DNA of 64,000 nucleotides from Bacillus massiliigorillae (GCF_000380245.2 NZ_HG428746.1:105918-169917), one strand, 5' to 3'; numbered from the stretch's first letter, positions 42,445 through 51,888 are shown. The notes: generated from the sequence alone by a model not told the origin. Program-made: numbers and translations.

Positions 42445-43215
42445 ATGTCAGTATTGGCTGAAGAACGAAAACGGATTATCATTGAAATGATTGCAAGAAA
42501 AGGCAAAGTAAAAGTAAATGATTTAGCGCAAAACTTTGAAGTTTCTACAGAGACCATCCGTCGTTATTTAGAGGATTTAGAAAGTGAAAATAAACTCAAA
42601 AAAGTTTATGGCGGTGCAATCAAAGTTAAAGTAGATGAAGAACCACCTATGTTCGAACGCAATATTCTACGAATCGAAGAAAAAAAACGAATTGGCACAA
42701 AAGCCGTCTCCTTTATTCAAAAAGACGATATTATTTTTATAGATGAAGGCAGTACAACCATTCAGATGGCTCATTCATTAACCCACTTATCAAATGTGAC
42801 GGTTATTACCAATTCATTTCCTTTCGTTGCATTACTAATGAAATATGAGAACAACAGCCTTTTTACAGGAGACATTATTTTTCTAGGTGGTCATGTAAAT
42901 AGTAACCATTTTCGTGCATCAGGCTCTTTAGCCGAACAAATGGCAAAAGATTTCTACGTAAACAAAGCCTTTATTTCCATAGACGGTATTCACCCTGACT
43001 TAGGCATCACAAGCTTTGATTTAGAAAAATGTATGCTATCGAAAATGTTCATGCAAAACTGTGACAAAGCCTATATCCTTACTGATTATTCTAAGTTACA
43101 TATAAAAGCAACGTGTAAGATTGGGACACTAACAGACCAAAACACTTTCATTATTTCGGATGTCCCTCAACCAGTAGAATGGAATAATTGTAACTTAAAT
43201 TGGATTTCATGTTAA
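42445..43215 (+). CDS. DeoR-family transcriptional regulator
   Basis: 256 residues. The N-terminal DeoR helix-turn-helix ERKRIIIEMIARKGKVKVNDLAQNFEVSTETIRRYLEDLE (near 7-50) is followed by the LKKVYGGAI wing and a sugar-phosphate-isomerase-like sensor domain (FIDEGSTTIQMAHSL, VITNSFPFVALL, AFISIDGIHPDLGITS). DeoR proteins usually sense phosphorylated sugars or related metabolites. Its place at the end of the importer-dehydrogenase operon suggests it represses that operon in response to an intermediate. Strong terminator follows. Confidence 0.88.
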   Translation: MSVLAEERKRIIIEMIARKGKVKVNDLAQNFEVSTETIRRYLEDLESENKLKKVYGGAIKVKVDEEPPMFERNILRIEEKKRIGTKAVSFIQKDDIIFIDEGSTTIQMAHSLTHLSNVTVITNSFPFVALLMKYENNSLFTGDIIFLGGHVNSNHFRASGSLAEQMAKDFYVNKAFISIDGIHPDLGITSFDLEKCMLSKMFMQNCDKAYILTDYSKLHIKATCKIGTLTDQNTFIISDVPQPVEWNNCNLNWISC

Positions 43216-43257
43216 AAAGACAGGCAAGTTCATAACGATGAACTTGCCTGTCTTTTA
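43213..43257 (+). terminator. Terminator of the importer-dehydrogenase-DeoR operon
   Basis: Stem AAAAAGACAGGCAAGTTCAT with its complement around AACG, then TTTTATTC. It starts inside the DeoR stop region. Confidence 0.92.
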
Positions 43258-43330
43258 TTCTATTAATAAACTACTTCTATCAATCAGCAGATCTTTTGAT
43301 GTAATAGAAATATTCACATCAAAGTCCTTA

Positions 43331-44209
43331 TTATATATTACTAGTTCTCTTCTTACGCTTAACTTGAGGTAGTTGTGGCAATATTAGAGCCATAAGTATT
43401 AGAAGCACGCCCATCCACTGAACGCCAGATACGTCTTCTTTCAGCACAAACATCGATAACAGAATAACAACTGGTAACTCAGCGGCCCCTAATATAGTAG
43501 CCAAGCCCGTACCGATTTTCGGAACGCCAGCAGCAAATAAGATCGGAGGTATAACCAACCCGAAAAAGCCAAGGAGTATACCATATTTCGCAAGACCCGT
43601 TACAGTTTCTATATGTAATAGAAAGGTAGGTGGAAAAACAATAGCAACTGCTATTAAAGCACCCGTCCCGATGTAATAACCCTTCGTAATACTTTGGAGA
43701 TTAGGAGCAATAGCGCCATTAAAATAAATGGAAAAAGCGTAAGACACTGCTGAAATCAATCCGAATATTACGCCTGTTGCATTCCATTCTGCTTTACTAC
43801 CAATTAACCCACCAGCTAAAGCTGTACCAAATAAAATGATAACAATCGTTATTATTTTTACGAGACTTGGAGGTTTTTTCATTGTAATACTTTCTAATAA
43901 TAAGCCAATCCACGTAAATTGAAATAATAAAATAATGCCTAATGATGCAGATACGTGTGATAGTGAAATATTATAAGTAATACTTGTTACAGCCGTCATG
44001 ATACCTGCCAGTAATAGCTGTATCTTTTCTTTTTTCGTTGTTGAAACACCCTTTTTCAACATAATGGCACTCATCATTAGCCAGCCAAAAATATATTGTG
44101 CTAAAACAACTTCATGAGGCTGATACCCCTCTCCATAAGCCAGTTTGACAATTGTAGATAAAACACCAAAACTACAAGAGCCTAGAAAAACATATATTGC
44201 GTATTTCAT
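43331..44209 (-). CDS. DMT-superfamily EamA transporter
   Basis: 292-residue membrane protein with ten helices in two EamA repeats of about 140 residues each. The first repeat includes FGVLSTIVKLAYGEGYQPHEVVLAQYIFGWL, the second ends with AAELPVVILLSMFVLKEDVSGVQWMGVLLILMAL, the typical EamA closing motif, before a basic tail. Such proteins export amino acids or metabolites. Start placed at 44209 because GAGGGG lies close upstream; the ATG at 44221 lacks a site. Substrate unknown; no operon partner. Confidence 0.88.
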   Translation of the reverse strand: MKYAIYVFLGSCSFGVLSTIVKLAYGEGYQPHEVVLAQYIFGWLMMSAIMLKKGVSTTKKEKIQLLLAGIMTAVTSITYNISLSHVSASLGIILLFQFTWIGLLLESITMKKPPSLVKIITIVIILFGTALAGGLIGSKAEWNATGVIFGLISAVSYAFSIYFNGAIAPNLQSITKGYYIGTGALIAVAIVFPPTFLLHIETVTGLAKYGILLGFFGLVIPPILFAAGVPKIGTGLATILGAAELPVVILLSMFVLKEDVSGVQWMGVLLILMALILPQLPQVKRKKRTSNI

Positions 44210-44322
44210 TTTGCCCCTCATTTCATGCTAAAAAGCCCATTTATACGAGATATATTATACGGTCTTCAAAATAAAAAGCATAGTATCCGCATTATGCTTT
44301 TCATACTCTCATTACAAAAAAA

Positions 44323-44357
44323 CACGAAAAGCCGAATCCATAAAGATTCGACAGGCT
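44323..44357 (-). terminator. Terminator of the YjzC-like gene
   Basis: Minus strand AGCC-TGT-CGAATC ... GATTCG-GCT then TTTTCGTGTTTTTTT, about 20 bp after the stop codon of the duplicated YjzC-like gene. Confidence 0.75.
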
Positions 44358-44378
44358 AATCTAATTCCTGCTATATTT

Positions 44379-44678
44379 TTATGTTTCATGCGTCCATGTG
44401 ACAGATTCTCCTGTAGTCGGGCAGCTCGGGAATTTTTCTCCTTGCTGTAACACTACATGTTCGCCATCTGCATCTATATAATGACCGGATTCCATAACTG
44501 TTTCTCCTGTTCGGTGCGAATGACTAGCATGGGCCCAAGTCGTATCACCATTTGTTGAAGGGCAGTTTGGAAATGTATCACCCTGTCTTAGTACTTGTGT
44601 TTCTCCAGTAGAACAAATATACGTCCCTGTTTCTGAAACAATGTCACCTGTATGATGATGATCTTTAAAGTGAGTCAT
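44379..44678 (-). CDS. Small protein with two YjzC-like repeats
   Basis: 99 residues from ATG 44678, which has AGGAGG eight bases upstream; the longer frame (44732) has no site. Two repeats of about 45 residues align: HTGDIVSETGTYICSTGE...QGDTFPNCP...TTWAHAS and RTGETVMESGHYIDADGE...QGEKFPSCP...VTWTHET. Each holds a G-x-Y core, a QG-(D/E)-x-FP-x-CP motif and a TWxH ending. This resembles the single-domain YjzC family of Bacillus (about 60 residues, function unknown). It is His-rich at the N-terminus (DHHHTG). Cys and His positions could bind metal, but that is a guess. Confidence 0.7.
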   Translation of the reverse strand: MTHFKDHHHTGDIVSETGTYICSTGETQVLRQGDTFPNCPSTNGDTTWAHASHSHRTGETVMESGHYIDADGEHVVLQQGEKFPSCPTTGESVTWTHET

Positions 44679-44782
44679 AAAAAAAGCCTCCTGTTTGGTA
44701 TTTTTACCTTTTTTAGCTTTCTCTCTGACCACTTAAATTATTCGATTCTTTCATTGAGCGAGACATGCTTCGTTTATCGTAT

Positions 44783-45466
44783 TTACAAATTAAATATATT
44801 TATAAATAAAAATACGATAAATGGAAGTAACAATGCAGGTAATAAATTTAATGTTTTGAACTTTTTAATCCCCAAAATACTTAAACCTGTACTTAAAATC
44901 AATACCCCACCTACAATAGAGATTTCAGCCAGTAAGTCAGCTGTTAAGAAGTTCTCTATAAATTTAGCTCCTACATAAAAGAAGCCTTGCCACAAGAATA
45001 ATACAATGGCAGCAGCGGAAATGCCAAAACCAAAAGTTGACGCTAAAACAATGGAAGTAATACCATCTAGTATGCCATTAGTAATTAAATATGTATAATT
45101 ACCTTTCAAAGCCGCTTCCACAGGACCTAAAATAGATAATGATCCTATACAAAATAAAAGGATAGCCGTAGATAAGCCTTCTGCTAAATTCCCTTTTGAA
45201 AACTTATTAACAATTTCATTAAATCTTCGATCAAAATTGAGCTTTTGTCCAACTAACCCACCTATTGCGAGGCTCACAATAAAAAGAACTGGATAATTAC
45301 TAGAAGGTAAATATTGAACAATCGCATTTATGCCTAGAGCCATCGCAGCCAGCCCCATCGCTTGCATAAGCGCTTCCTGATATTCATCCTTAATTCCTTT
45401 TTTAAACAAACTACCAATTGTACTCCCTGCGAGAATCATTATGCAATTAAATAATGTTCCAATCAT
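44783..45466 (-). CDS. DUF554 membrane protein (YdfK/YqgA-like)
   Basis: 227 residues, about six helices: MIGTLFNCIMILAGSTIGSLFKKGI at the start, GLAAMALGINAI, NYPVLFIVSLAIGGLVGQ, GIALL-type helices and a final LPALLLPFIVFLFINIF. This pattern matches the DUF554 family, whose function is unknown (a transporter role is suspected from its topology). It follows a MerR gene by 50 bp on the same strand and may be under its control. Confidence 0.85.
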   Translation of the reverse strand: MIGTLFNCIMILAGSTIGSLFKKGIKDEYQEALMQAMGLAAMALGINAIVQYLPSSNYPVLFIVSLAIGGLVGQKLNFDRRFNEIVNKFSKGNLAEGLSTAILLFCIGSLSILGPVEAALKGNYTYLITNGILDGITSIVLASTFGFGISAAAIVLFLWQGFFYVGAKFIENFLTADLLAEISIVGGVLILSTGLSILGIKKFKTLNLLPALLLPFIVFLFINIFNL

Positions 45467-45516
45467 CTTGACTCTCTCCTTACAAAATACTAAAGAAATA
45501 ATAAACCCTCTAGTTA

Positions 45517-46347
45517 CTAGAGGGTCAATGATTTTGTGATTGGAATTTGAATTTCCGTTACGAATTTACTCTTATCATTTGTAAATCCATAATCAATTAA
45601 CGTAATTTCTATTGCATCATCTACTATTTCATATTGATTCTTCTCTATGTAATCAATAAGCTGGTCATAATAAGGACTTGCATCTTCATGTGTCCCTTCA
45701 AAACGAATCGACAGGTAGATTCCTTTAGATAATGTTCTCGCTTCTGAATAACGATACGATTCTGCATCTACAATGATAAATATAGAATTGTATTCATTAA
45801 ACATTCGTTTTTTTAAGTTATCAGCTGCAATCGAAAATCCAACCTTCCCTAAAAATACAGCTGATTTCATATTTGCATTGTTTTCAAGTACACGAATTAA
45901 CATTTCAAAATCATTCTTCATATAAATATTTTGCTTTAAATAAACAACGACACGTTCAGGTAATTCATGCTCACGAATGCGATATAATACATCCTGATGA
46001 GTGGCATCTTTGATTTGTTCGATTCGTTTGTCTATCTTCCGTTGAACTTGAGAGATTTCATACAGCCTTTTCTCTGTTTCTATTTTTTGTTTTTCTAGAA
46101 GAAATAAAATATTATCAACATCCCGATTCTCCAAAAACTCTTTAATATCCTTCAGTGGAACATGAAGAGATTTTAAATAAAGAATGGTATTTAATTGTTC
46201 GAATTGGTCGATTGTATAGTATCTATATCCATTATGTTCATCTACATATTTAGGCTTAAACAAATGGATTTTATCATAATATCTTAGTGTTCTAATATCT
46301 AATTGAAATAGCTTGGACACTTCACCTATTAAAAATGAATCTTTCAT
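45517..46347 (-). CDS. MerR-family regulator with GyrI-like effector domain (BmrR type)
   Basis: 276 residues from ATG 46347, which is preceded by TAGGTGA at correct spacing. The MerR head (FLIGEVSKLFQLDIRTLRYYDKIHLFKPKYVDEHNGYRYYTIDQF, about 4-50) leads into a long coiled-coil (about 75-120, EKQKIETEKRLYEISQVQRKIDKRIEQI), then a GyrI/BmrR-like ligand-binding domain (about 130-276). Such regulators sense hydrophobic cationic drugs. It precedes the DUF554 gene. Target promoters not identified. Confidence 0.87.
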   Translation of the reverse strand: MKDSFLIGEVSKLFQLDIRTLRYYDKIHLFKPKYVDEHNGYRYYTIDQFEQLNTILYLKSLHVPLKDIKEFLENRDVDNILFLLEKQKIETEKRLYEISQVQRKIDKRIEQIKDATHQDVLYRIREHELPERVVVYLKQNIYMKNDFEMLIRVLENNANMKSAVFLGKVGFSIAADNLKKRMFNEYNSIFIIVDAESYRYSEARTLSKGIYLSIRFEGTHEDASPYYDQLIDYIEKNQYEIVDDAIEITLIDYGFTNDKSKFVTEIQIPITKSLTL

Positions 46348-46405
46348 TATATTCACCTAAATCACCTTCATTTTACAGACGATGTTCCTGCATATATTAC
46401 AACTT

Positions 46406-47407
46406 TTATGTTGCTTTATAACTCGTTAAAAATACTTTCCCTTTTGCTTTTTTAGTAGATTCAACTGCGTCCACCGCTTTGCTGACATCTTTCAAGTCAA
46501 ATGTAGAATCTACCTTCATGAAACGTAATTTGTTAGCATCTATTAAGCGGATTAAATATTGAAAAGTCTCTTGCCATTTCACCGCTGACACATTTTTATT
46601 CCAATGTCGCAAGTGAAAAATATTCGCCTTTACTCCCGCTTTCTGTACAATATCCGCCCAATTCACTTGGATTCCAGATAGAAGACCGATTGTAATGAAA
46701 TTTCCATTAGGACGAACACAAAAAGCCAATTCGTTTCCGTCCGGGCCGCCAATAGAATCAATCGCCGCGTCTGCACCCTTTCCATATGTTATTTCCATCA
46801 CTGTTTCACGGAGTGGCATAGTAGACGTATCTATGACATAAGAAGCACCGAGATGTAGTAACTCTTCTGTATGTTTACTATTCCTTGTCACCGCAATTAA
46901 TCGGAAACCAATTATCTGAGACATTTGTGCAAACAAATGACCAATTGCGGAACCACAAGCGTTAACCAATAAAACATCATTAGGCTTCAATTGTAGAGCT
47001 TCCGTACAAGCTACCCATGCCGTAACGGGATTGATATACATTTGTGCAGCTGTGAAATCATCGATTGACTCTGGTATAGAAATGGCTAACTCCGCTGTTG
47101 TTTTTACATACTCTTGCCATGTACCTTCTCCACGTAAAGGTAAAACACGTTTACCAATAAGATCTTTGGAAACGCAAGAGCCGACTTCTTCTACAATACC
47201 AACTCCTTCATAGCCAGGTATATTGGGCAAAGAAATTCGATGTGCATAGGAGCCTCTTACCGGAATTAAGTCGGATGGATTGATGGGTCTTGCTAGCATT
47301 CGGACTAATACTTCATTGCTTTTTGGTGATTCTATATGTTTATCTTCAATTTGTAGCACCTTTTGAGGAGTGCCGAACTCGTGGAATTTTATGCATTTGG
47401 CTTGCAA
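46406..47407 (-). CDS. Medium-chain dehydrogenase/reductase (enoyl reductase/quinone oxidoreductase-like)
   Basis: 333-residue zinc-independent MDR enzyme. The GroES-like N-terminal half has RPINPSDLIPVRGSY and LPNIPGYEGVGIVEEVG; the cofactor domain has NACGSAIGHLFAQMSQIIGFRLIAVTRN (AxxxxxG motif, near 150) and GKGADAAIDSIGG. The RPINPSD motif and absence of zinc cysteines resemble MECR/2-enoyl thioester reductases and quinone oxidoreductases. TTG start at 47407 after GGGGG. Single gene; reaction uses NADPH, substrate uncertain. Confidence 0.82.
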   Translation of the reverse strand: MQAKCIKFHEFGTPQKVLQIEDKHIESPKSNEVLVRMLARPINPSDLIPVRGSYAHRISLPNIPGYEGVGIVEEVGSCVSKDLIGKRVLPLRGEGTWQEYVKTTAELAISIPESIDDFTAAQMYINPVTAWVACTEALQLKPNDVLLVNACGSAIGHLFAQMSQIIGFRLIAVTRNSKHTEELLHLGASYVIDTSTMPLRETVMEITYGKGADAAIDSIGGPDGNELAFCVRPNGNFITIGLLSGIQVNWADIVQKAGVKANIFHLRHWNKNVSAVKWQETFQYLIRLIDANKLRFMKVDSTFDLKDVSKAVDAVESTKKAKGKVFLTSYKAT

Positions 47408-47726
47408 TGTGTTTTCCCCCTTTTGCAGTTAGGAAAATTATATCATCTTCAATTAGTGCTGGTTTGGAATAAAGTCTGTTCAATAGTGTTTTACAAACCT
47501 TTAGTTAGAAAAAAGCAAAGAGAATCCATCTTGAAAAAAGAGTGACAAAAATGGATTCTTCTATACCATAACTAAATATGTTATTTATAAAAGAATTGAT
47601 TATCCTTTTTTTCTCCGAAAAAGGATACTAACTTTAGTTGAAAATAAAGGTATAAGATACATATTCAAACCTTAAAAATCATATTTTGTAACGATTGATG
47701 GAATTTAAATTCGGGAGGCTATAAGA
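47408..47726. other. Intergenic region upstream of catalase with two inverted repeats
   Basis: Contains AGAATCCAT (47521-47529) ... ATGGATTCT (47551-47559), and a perfect hairpin TATCCTTTTT-TTCTCCG-AAAAAGGATA (47601-47627) about 100 bp before catalase. Neither is next to an upstream stop codon on the plus strand, so they may be regulatory or remnants. No clear PerR box found. Confidence 0.5.
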
Positions 47727-49106
47727 GTGAATGAAAAACATCATAAACAAAGGCATTCCTTATTAAAAGAAAGCCACTATGAGAATCGAGACATCTCCAC
47801 TGAGCCAACTAAACTCCATTCCCAGACAATCGGCTCTAGGGGGCCTATACTGGAACAAGATAGTATACTGCACGAAACTTTACACGAATTTATTCATGAA
47901 AAGATTTTAGAAAGACCTGTTCATGCGAAAGGATTTGGTGCATTTGGTTATTTTCAAACGATATATCCGATGTCTGAACACACAAAACTAAGCTTTTTAC
48001 AAAATTCTAATCAGAAGGTTCCTATTATGGTCCGCTTTTCATTAGCTGTCGGTACGAAGGGAACACCCGATACATCTAGAAATGTAAGTGGTTTTGCTAC
48101 AAAGTTTTATACAAAAGATGGCGTTTTTGACCTTTTATGTAATCACATTCCTGTCTTTTCTATTCGTGATGCGATACGATTTCCGGAATTTATTAAAGCA
48201 TTCTCACCTTCACCAAAAAATAATTTAATTGACCCTAATAGGTCTTGGGGGTTTGTAGCAAAATCTCCTGAATCGATCCATTTTATAGTACGTTTATACT
48301 CTGATGCTGGTACGATAAGAAGCCTTCGACACATTCCAGGACATAGTGTAAATACATATGTTTGGAGAAATGCACAAGGTATTAGAAAGTACGTTAAATA
48401 CCATTGGTACCCCTTTGAAGGTATAGACTACATTAGTCGTGAAGAAGCCAATAGACTATCCGCAGAAAATCCTGATTACGCTGGTAAAGATTTATACGAT
48501 GCAATTGCAAGTGGAAAACCGGTGGAATATGGTTTGTATGTTCAGCTCATGGACCCAAAGGATGAAGCCATTCTTGCTTATGATCCTTTAGACGATACAA
48601 AAGTATGGGATGAAAAAGCTTACCCCCTAATTCCAGTAGGCAAAATGGTACTAAATAAAAATCCAGATAATTATATGGAACAAGTAGAAAAAGTCGCCTT
48701 CTCCCCTACAAATTTACTAGATGGTGCAGAATTATCTGATGATAAAATACTCCAGGGCCGTGCCAATTTTTATAGTGAATCCCAAAGAAGAAGAATCGGA
48801 GCTGAATTTCGCAAATTACCGGTAAACCAACAGCGAAATTGGACGCCAGCCAATCAAATTACAAGTGGCGATGGAAGATATGTTAAAGGAAACTTAGAAA
48901 GAACTTCTATAAAAAAGCAAGACGATTTTGGGCAGGCTAGTGAATTCTATACGAGATTAACTCCATTAGAAAAGGAACATCTAGCCGATAATTTAGCCGG
49001 TGATTTGAAAGTCATATCTGATGATATTAGAAAGAAAGTTATGGAGTATTTCAATAAAGTATCACCGGACTTAGCAAAGAGAATTGAGATTGACATGAAA
49101 AAGTGA
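47727..49106 (+). CDS. Heme catalase (clade resembling small-subunit monofunctional catalases)
   Basis: 459 residues from a GTG start eight bases after GGGAGG. It dismutates hydrogen peroxide. The distal histidine lies in ERPVHAKGFGAFG (near 64), the distal Asn in LLCNHIPVFSIRDAIRFP (near 138), and the heme-ligand tyrosine in RANFYSESQRRRIG (near 350), a divergent form of the usual R-x-F-x-Y-x-D-T-Q-x-x-R-x-G: Asp-Thr is replaced by Glu-Ser and spacing is kept. It is slightly shorter than typical KatA (about 480). Divergent motif suggests a distinct subfamily. Transcribed alone or with the small downstream gene. Confidence 0.88.
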   Translation: MNEKHHKQRHSLLKESHYENRDISTEPTKLHSQTIGSRGPILEQDSILHETLHEFIHEKILERPVHAKGFGAFGYFQTIYPMSEHTKLSFLQNSNQKVPIMVRFSLAVGTKGTPDTSRNVSGFATKFYTKDGVFDLLCNHIPVFSIRDAIRFPEFIKAFSPSPKNNLIDPNRSWGFVAKSPESIHFIVRLYSDAGTIRSLRHIPGHSVNTYVWRNAQGIRKYVKYHWYPFEGIDYISREEANRLSAENPDYAGKDLYDAIASGKPVEYGLYVQLMDPKDEAILAYDPLDDTKVWDEKAYPLIPVGKMVLNKNPDNYMEQVEKVAFSPTNLLDGAELSDDKILQGRANFYSESQRRRIGAEFRKLPVNQQRNWTPANQITSGDGRYVKGNLERTSIKKQDDFGQASEFYTRLTPLEKEHLADNLAGDLKVISDDIRKKVMEYFNKVSPDLAKRIEIDMKK

Positions 49107-49275
49107 TTAAAAATTGAAAAACAGTCATTACTAATCTTTATTCAGCTTCAAATGCATTATAAGGCGCAGAATGAACGTAATTTAGAAATACTGGAGCAAT
49201 ATTTAAAGGCAATAGGACAATCATTGATACTAAATTCCTTCAATATTGATACAATAAATCATCGGGGGGATTTTT

Positions 49276-49524
49276 ATGATGTTTAATGACATGTTTAAAG
49301 AATTAATAAATTATGCGAAAGCTGCCCTTGACGAGGATGAAAACACACCTTTGTTTTTGTATTTGTATAAAAATCAGCTCTACATTACAACGGAAGCAGA
49401 ACCCCCAACGGTAGGCAAAATTATCATTGCTCAACGCTATGAATTCATTGAATTACTTAATTCGCTTGATGAAAAACAAGCCATCGATACATTGAGTTAC
49501 ATGGTATATCAGCATTTAGTATAA
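49276..49524 (+). CDS. Small protein of unknown function (82 aa)
   Basis: 82 residues with a strong GGGGGG site six bases before the ATG. Hydrophilic, acidic (DEDENTPL), predicted mixed alpha/beta: LYLYKNQLYITTE looks like a beta hairpin and the C-terminal half (RYEFIELLNSLDEKQAIDTLSYMVYQHL) is helical. No signal peptide, no membrane segment, no motif I recognise. It lies 170 bp after catalase and directly before an IS1182 remnant that begins about 20 bp after its stop. Unknown function. Confidence 0.65.
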   Translation: MMFNDMFKELINYAKAALDEDENTPLFLYLYKNQLYITTEAEPPTVGKIIIAQRYEFIELLNSLDEKQAIDTLSYMVYQHLV

Positions 49525-49544
49525 TTTTGCTCCGTTAGTAAACT

Positions 49545-50450
49545 AAAAAGAGGCTGGGACATAACTAGCTTCCTAAAACGAAAAACGTGAAATAGAGTTT
49601 GCTCCATTTCACGTTTTTCTGTTTTTCTTCTATGACTCCAGTTCTTAACTTCTTTGTTGGCCGTTAATTTCCGTAAATTAACGGCCATTAATGCGAAGCC
49701 CATTTCGTTTTCAACTTTTGATTTTCCTCGAACAGAAAATCGAGTGAAACGTAAATTAGCCTTCAAGAATCCTTCAATTGACCATTTTTCATATAGTCAT
49801 CTTTCATGTGCATAAATGTAGCATCGAAATCTGTCTTTGAATAGCTATTTCGTGTACCGAAGATTTCAAAGTCCCTTTGATATTTCAATTTTTTGGTCAT
49901 ATTCAGAAGCGACATTGTCTACGTTTTGAACCATTTGTTTGAGCTCTTCCACAGTTAATTGTTCTGCACTTTCTCGTTCAATTTCAGGCATGATTTCTTT
50001 TTCTAATAGCTCATTGTAAGGTTGGTTTGATTTTTCAATCAATCCGTTATGATAGTTCTCGGTGGATTTCTTCTAAACGAACGTAAATTTATTCGCATTC
50101 GCTTCAATTTTTGTTCCATCAATAAAAATACCTTCTTGGCCAATCAGTTTCTCTTCTACTAATAGCGTGAGGAATTGGACAAAGCATTGACGAAGTAGTT
50201 CTTTTACTTCAGGTTGTACACGGAACCTATTAATGGTGTGATATCTTGGTTCATATCCTTGCGCTAGCCACATCATACGAATACTATCTTTTAAAAGAGC
50301 TTCTATTAGCTGATTTGTTGAATAAAGAAGTACATTTGAACACAATTTAATGCATGATAACGACCATCCCTTTGTTCTTTTCTAATATGGTCATACCTAA
50401 AAGTAATAGCAAATTCGTAAATTGACCTCCAGTTAATCACTATTAGTCCC
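49545..50450 (-). pseudogene. Degraded IS1182-family transposase
   Basis: Left end GAGGCTGGGACATAACTAG and an adjacent long hairpin (AAACGTGAAAT ... ATTTCACGTTT, near 49580-49618) are typical of IS1182-type element ends. Reading minus, a C-terminal fragment (NLRFTRFSVRGKSKVENEMG, ending near 49509-49766) and an N-terminal fragment (RMMWLAQGYEPRYHTINRFR ... IFIDGTKIEANANKFTF, 50073-50345) match this transposase, but they are in different frames, with the middle shortened and frameshifted. No intact ORF, so the copy is dead. Confidence 0.85.
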
Positions 50451-50696
50451 CTTTTTCTTGATCCAATTCATCTTATTCTTCAACCCTCAAATACATTAAA
50501 TTAATATTCATTGTTTAGTACACTGCATTTTTTCACTATCTCTAGGAATGACGGGGATAATAAAAAGGAGGTCTCTTTCCTTTACTTTGTTTTCCAATCC
50601 ATAAGAACCATCCTGAAACTTTCTTGTAGGCAGATTGTAAAAACTCAGGTCCAACTTCATCTAATTATTTGTGGATTTTCTTATCTTTTCATTTAT

Positions 50697-51866
50697 TTAG
50701 TTATTTTTTTGAGTTTTCTTACCTTTAATCATAGTTAAAGACACAACGAAAAGGGAAAATAATGAAAATACTGCACCAACTATAGGATTAATTTCGATTC
50801 TAGAATATTCAATTACAACTCCACCAATCATAGAACCCAGTGCAATACCAAAATGTGTGGCTGAGTTATTTATACTCTGTTGAATATCAGAAGTCTCTGG
50901 AGCAGAGACGATTAAGTAACTTTGTATGGCAGGTGATATTGCCCAACTTAGCATACTCCAAATCATCAATACAACAATAAATAAAGGGAAAAACTTTATT
51001 GAAAATGGAAGTGCAATAAGCGATATGGTGAAAACAATAATTATACCGATTATGCTTTTTTGAGGTCCGAAGCGATCAGATAAAACTCCTCCAAGGCCAC
51101 CACCAATAATAGCAGCTACTCCAAAAATCAATAAAATGATGCTAATTCCGTAACCTTCTAATCCCAAAGTTGTTTCCAAATATGGAGTGAGATAAGAATA
51201 GAGTATTATATGTCCCGATATGAAGAAAAAGGATGTTAACTGTATCAATAAAATTTTCCTGCTTTTCAATGAGAGCAGCTGATCTTTTAGTTGTTTTTTT
51301 AATGGTATACATGATTTAGACTCAATTTTTTCCATGAAGAAATAAATTAAAATAATGGATATGACTGTAAGGATAACTATAAGTAAGAATGGTGCACGCC
51401 AGCCAAAAGAATTACCAAGCATTAATCCCAACGGAACACCAAGCACTAATGAGCCGGTTACACCCATAAAGACGACTCCTATTGCCCGAGCACGATATGC
51501 TTCCGATACGATATTTGAGGCAATGGTTACACATAAAGATATCAATAAGGATGCGCATATGCCCGATAACACTCGAGCAAGCAAAAGCATGCTGTAGCCT
51601 GTGCTTAACCAAGCAATTACATTCGCAAAAAGGAATACAAGCAATGTAATCAATATGAGTTTTTTTCTTTCAACTTTAGAAGTTGTTGATAAAAGAATGG
51701 GCCCAGAAATGGCATACATAAAGGAAAAAATTGAAATTAACATGCCTGCTCGTCCAAGTGAAACATTGAAATCTAGGGCAACTAAGTGAAGAATACCCCC
51801 TAAAATTAATTCTACTAAACCAACAACAAAAGAAACGATTGTTAGTAAGTACACTCGCTTATCCAT
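50697..51866 (-). CDS. MFS drug/metabolite efflux transporter (DHA1 type)
   Basis: 389 residues, 12 helices. Motif A-like segment GVLSDRFGPQKS lies between helices in the second half (near 260), and GVFMGVTGSLVLGVPLGLMLG (near 135) is the antiporter motif C region of drug:H+ antiporters. A positive-inside pattern fits export. It diverges from a TrmB-type regulator with a perfect palindrome between them, so expression is probably inducible. GAGGTG precedes the ATG. Substrate unknown (arabinose or drug efflux is common in this group). Confidence 0.88.
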   Translation of the reverse strand: MDKRVYLLTIVSFVVGLVELILGGILHLVALDFNVSLGRAGMLISIFSFMYAISGPILLSTTSKVERKKLILITLLVFLFANVIAWLSTGYSMLLLARVLSGICASLLISLCVTIASNIVSEAYRARAIGVVFMGVTGSLVLGVPLGLMLGNSFGWRAPFLLIVILTVISIILIYFFMEKIESKSCIPLKKQLKDQLLSLKSRKILLIQLTSFFFISGHIILYSYLTPYLETTLGLEGYGISIILLIFGVAAIIGGGLGGVLSDRFGPQKSIIGIIIVFTISLIALPFSIKFFPLFIVVLMIWSMLSWAISPAIQSYLIVSAPETSDIQQSINNSATHFGIALGSMIGGVVIEYSRIEINPIVGAVFSLFSLFVVSLTMIKGKKTQKNN

Positions 51867-51888
51867 AAAACACCTCGTTGTTTTTAAA

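Noticed and set aside
49575..49620. Long hairpin near 49.6 kb as terminator or CRISPR-like repeat
   Set aside because: It is the subterminal hairpin of the IS1182-type element end; no repeat array is present anywhere in the window.
50511..50738. 75-codon plus ORF between the IS1182 remnant and the MFS gene
   Set aside because: No ribosome-binding site, low-complexity hydrophobic product and overlap with the 3' end of the MFS gene.
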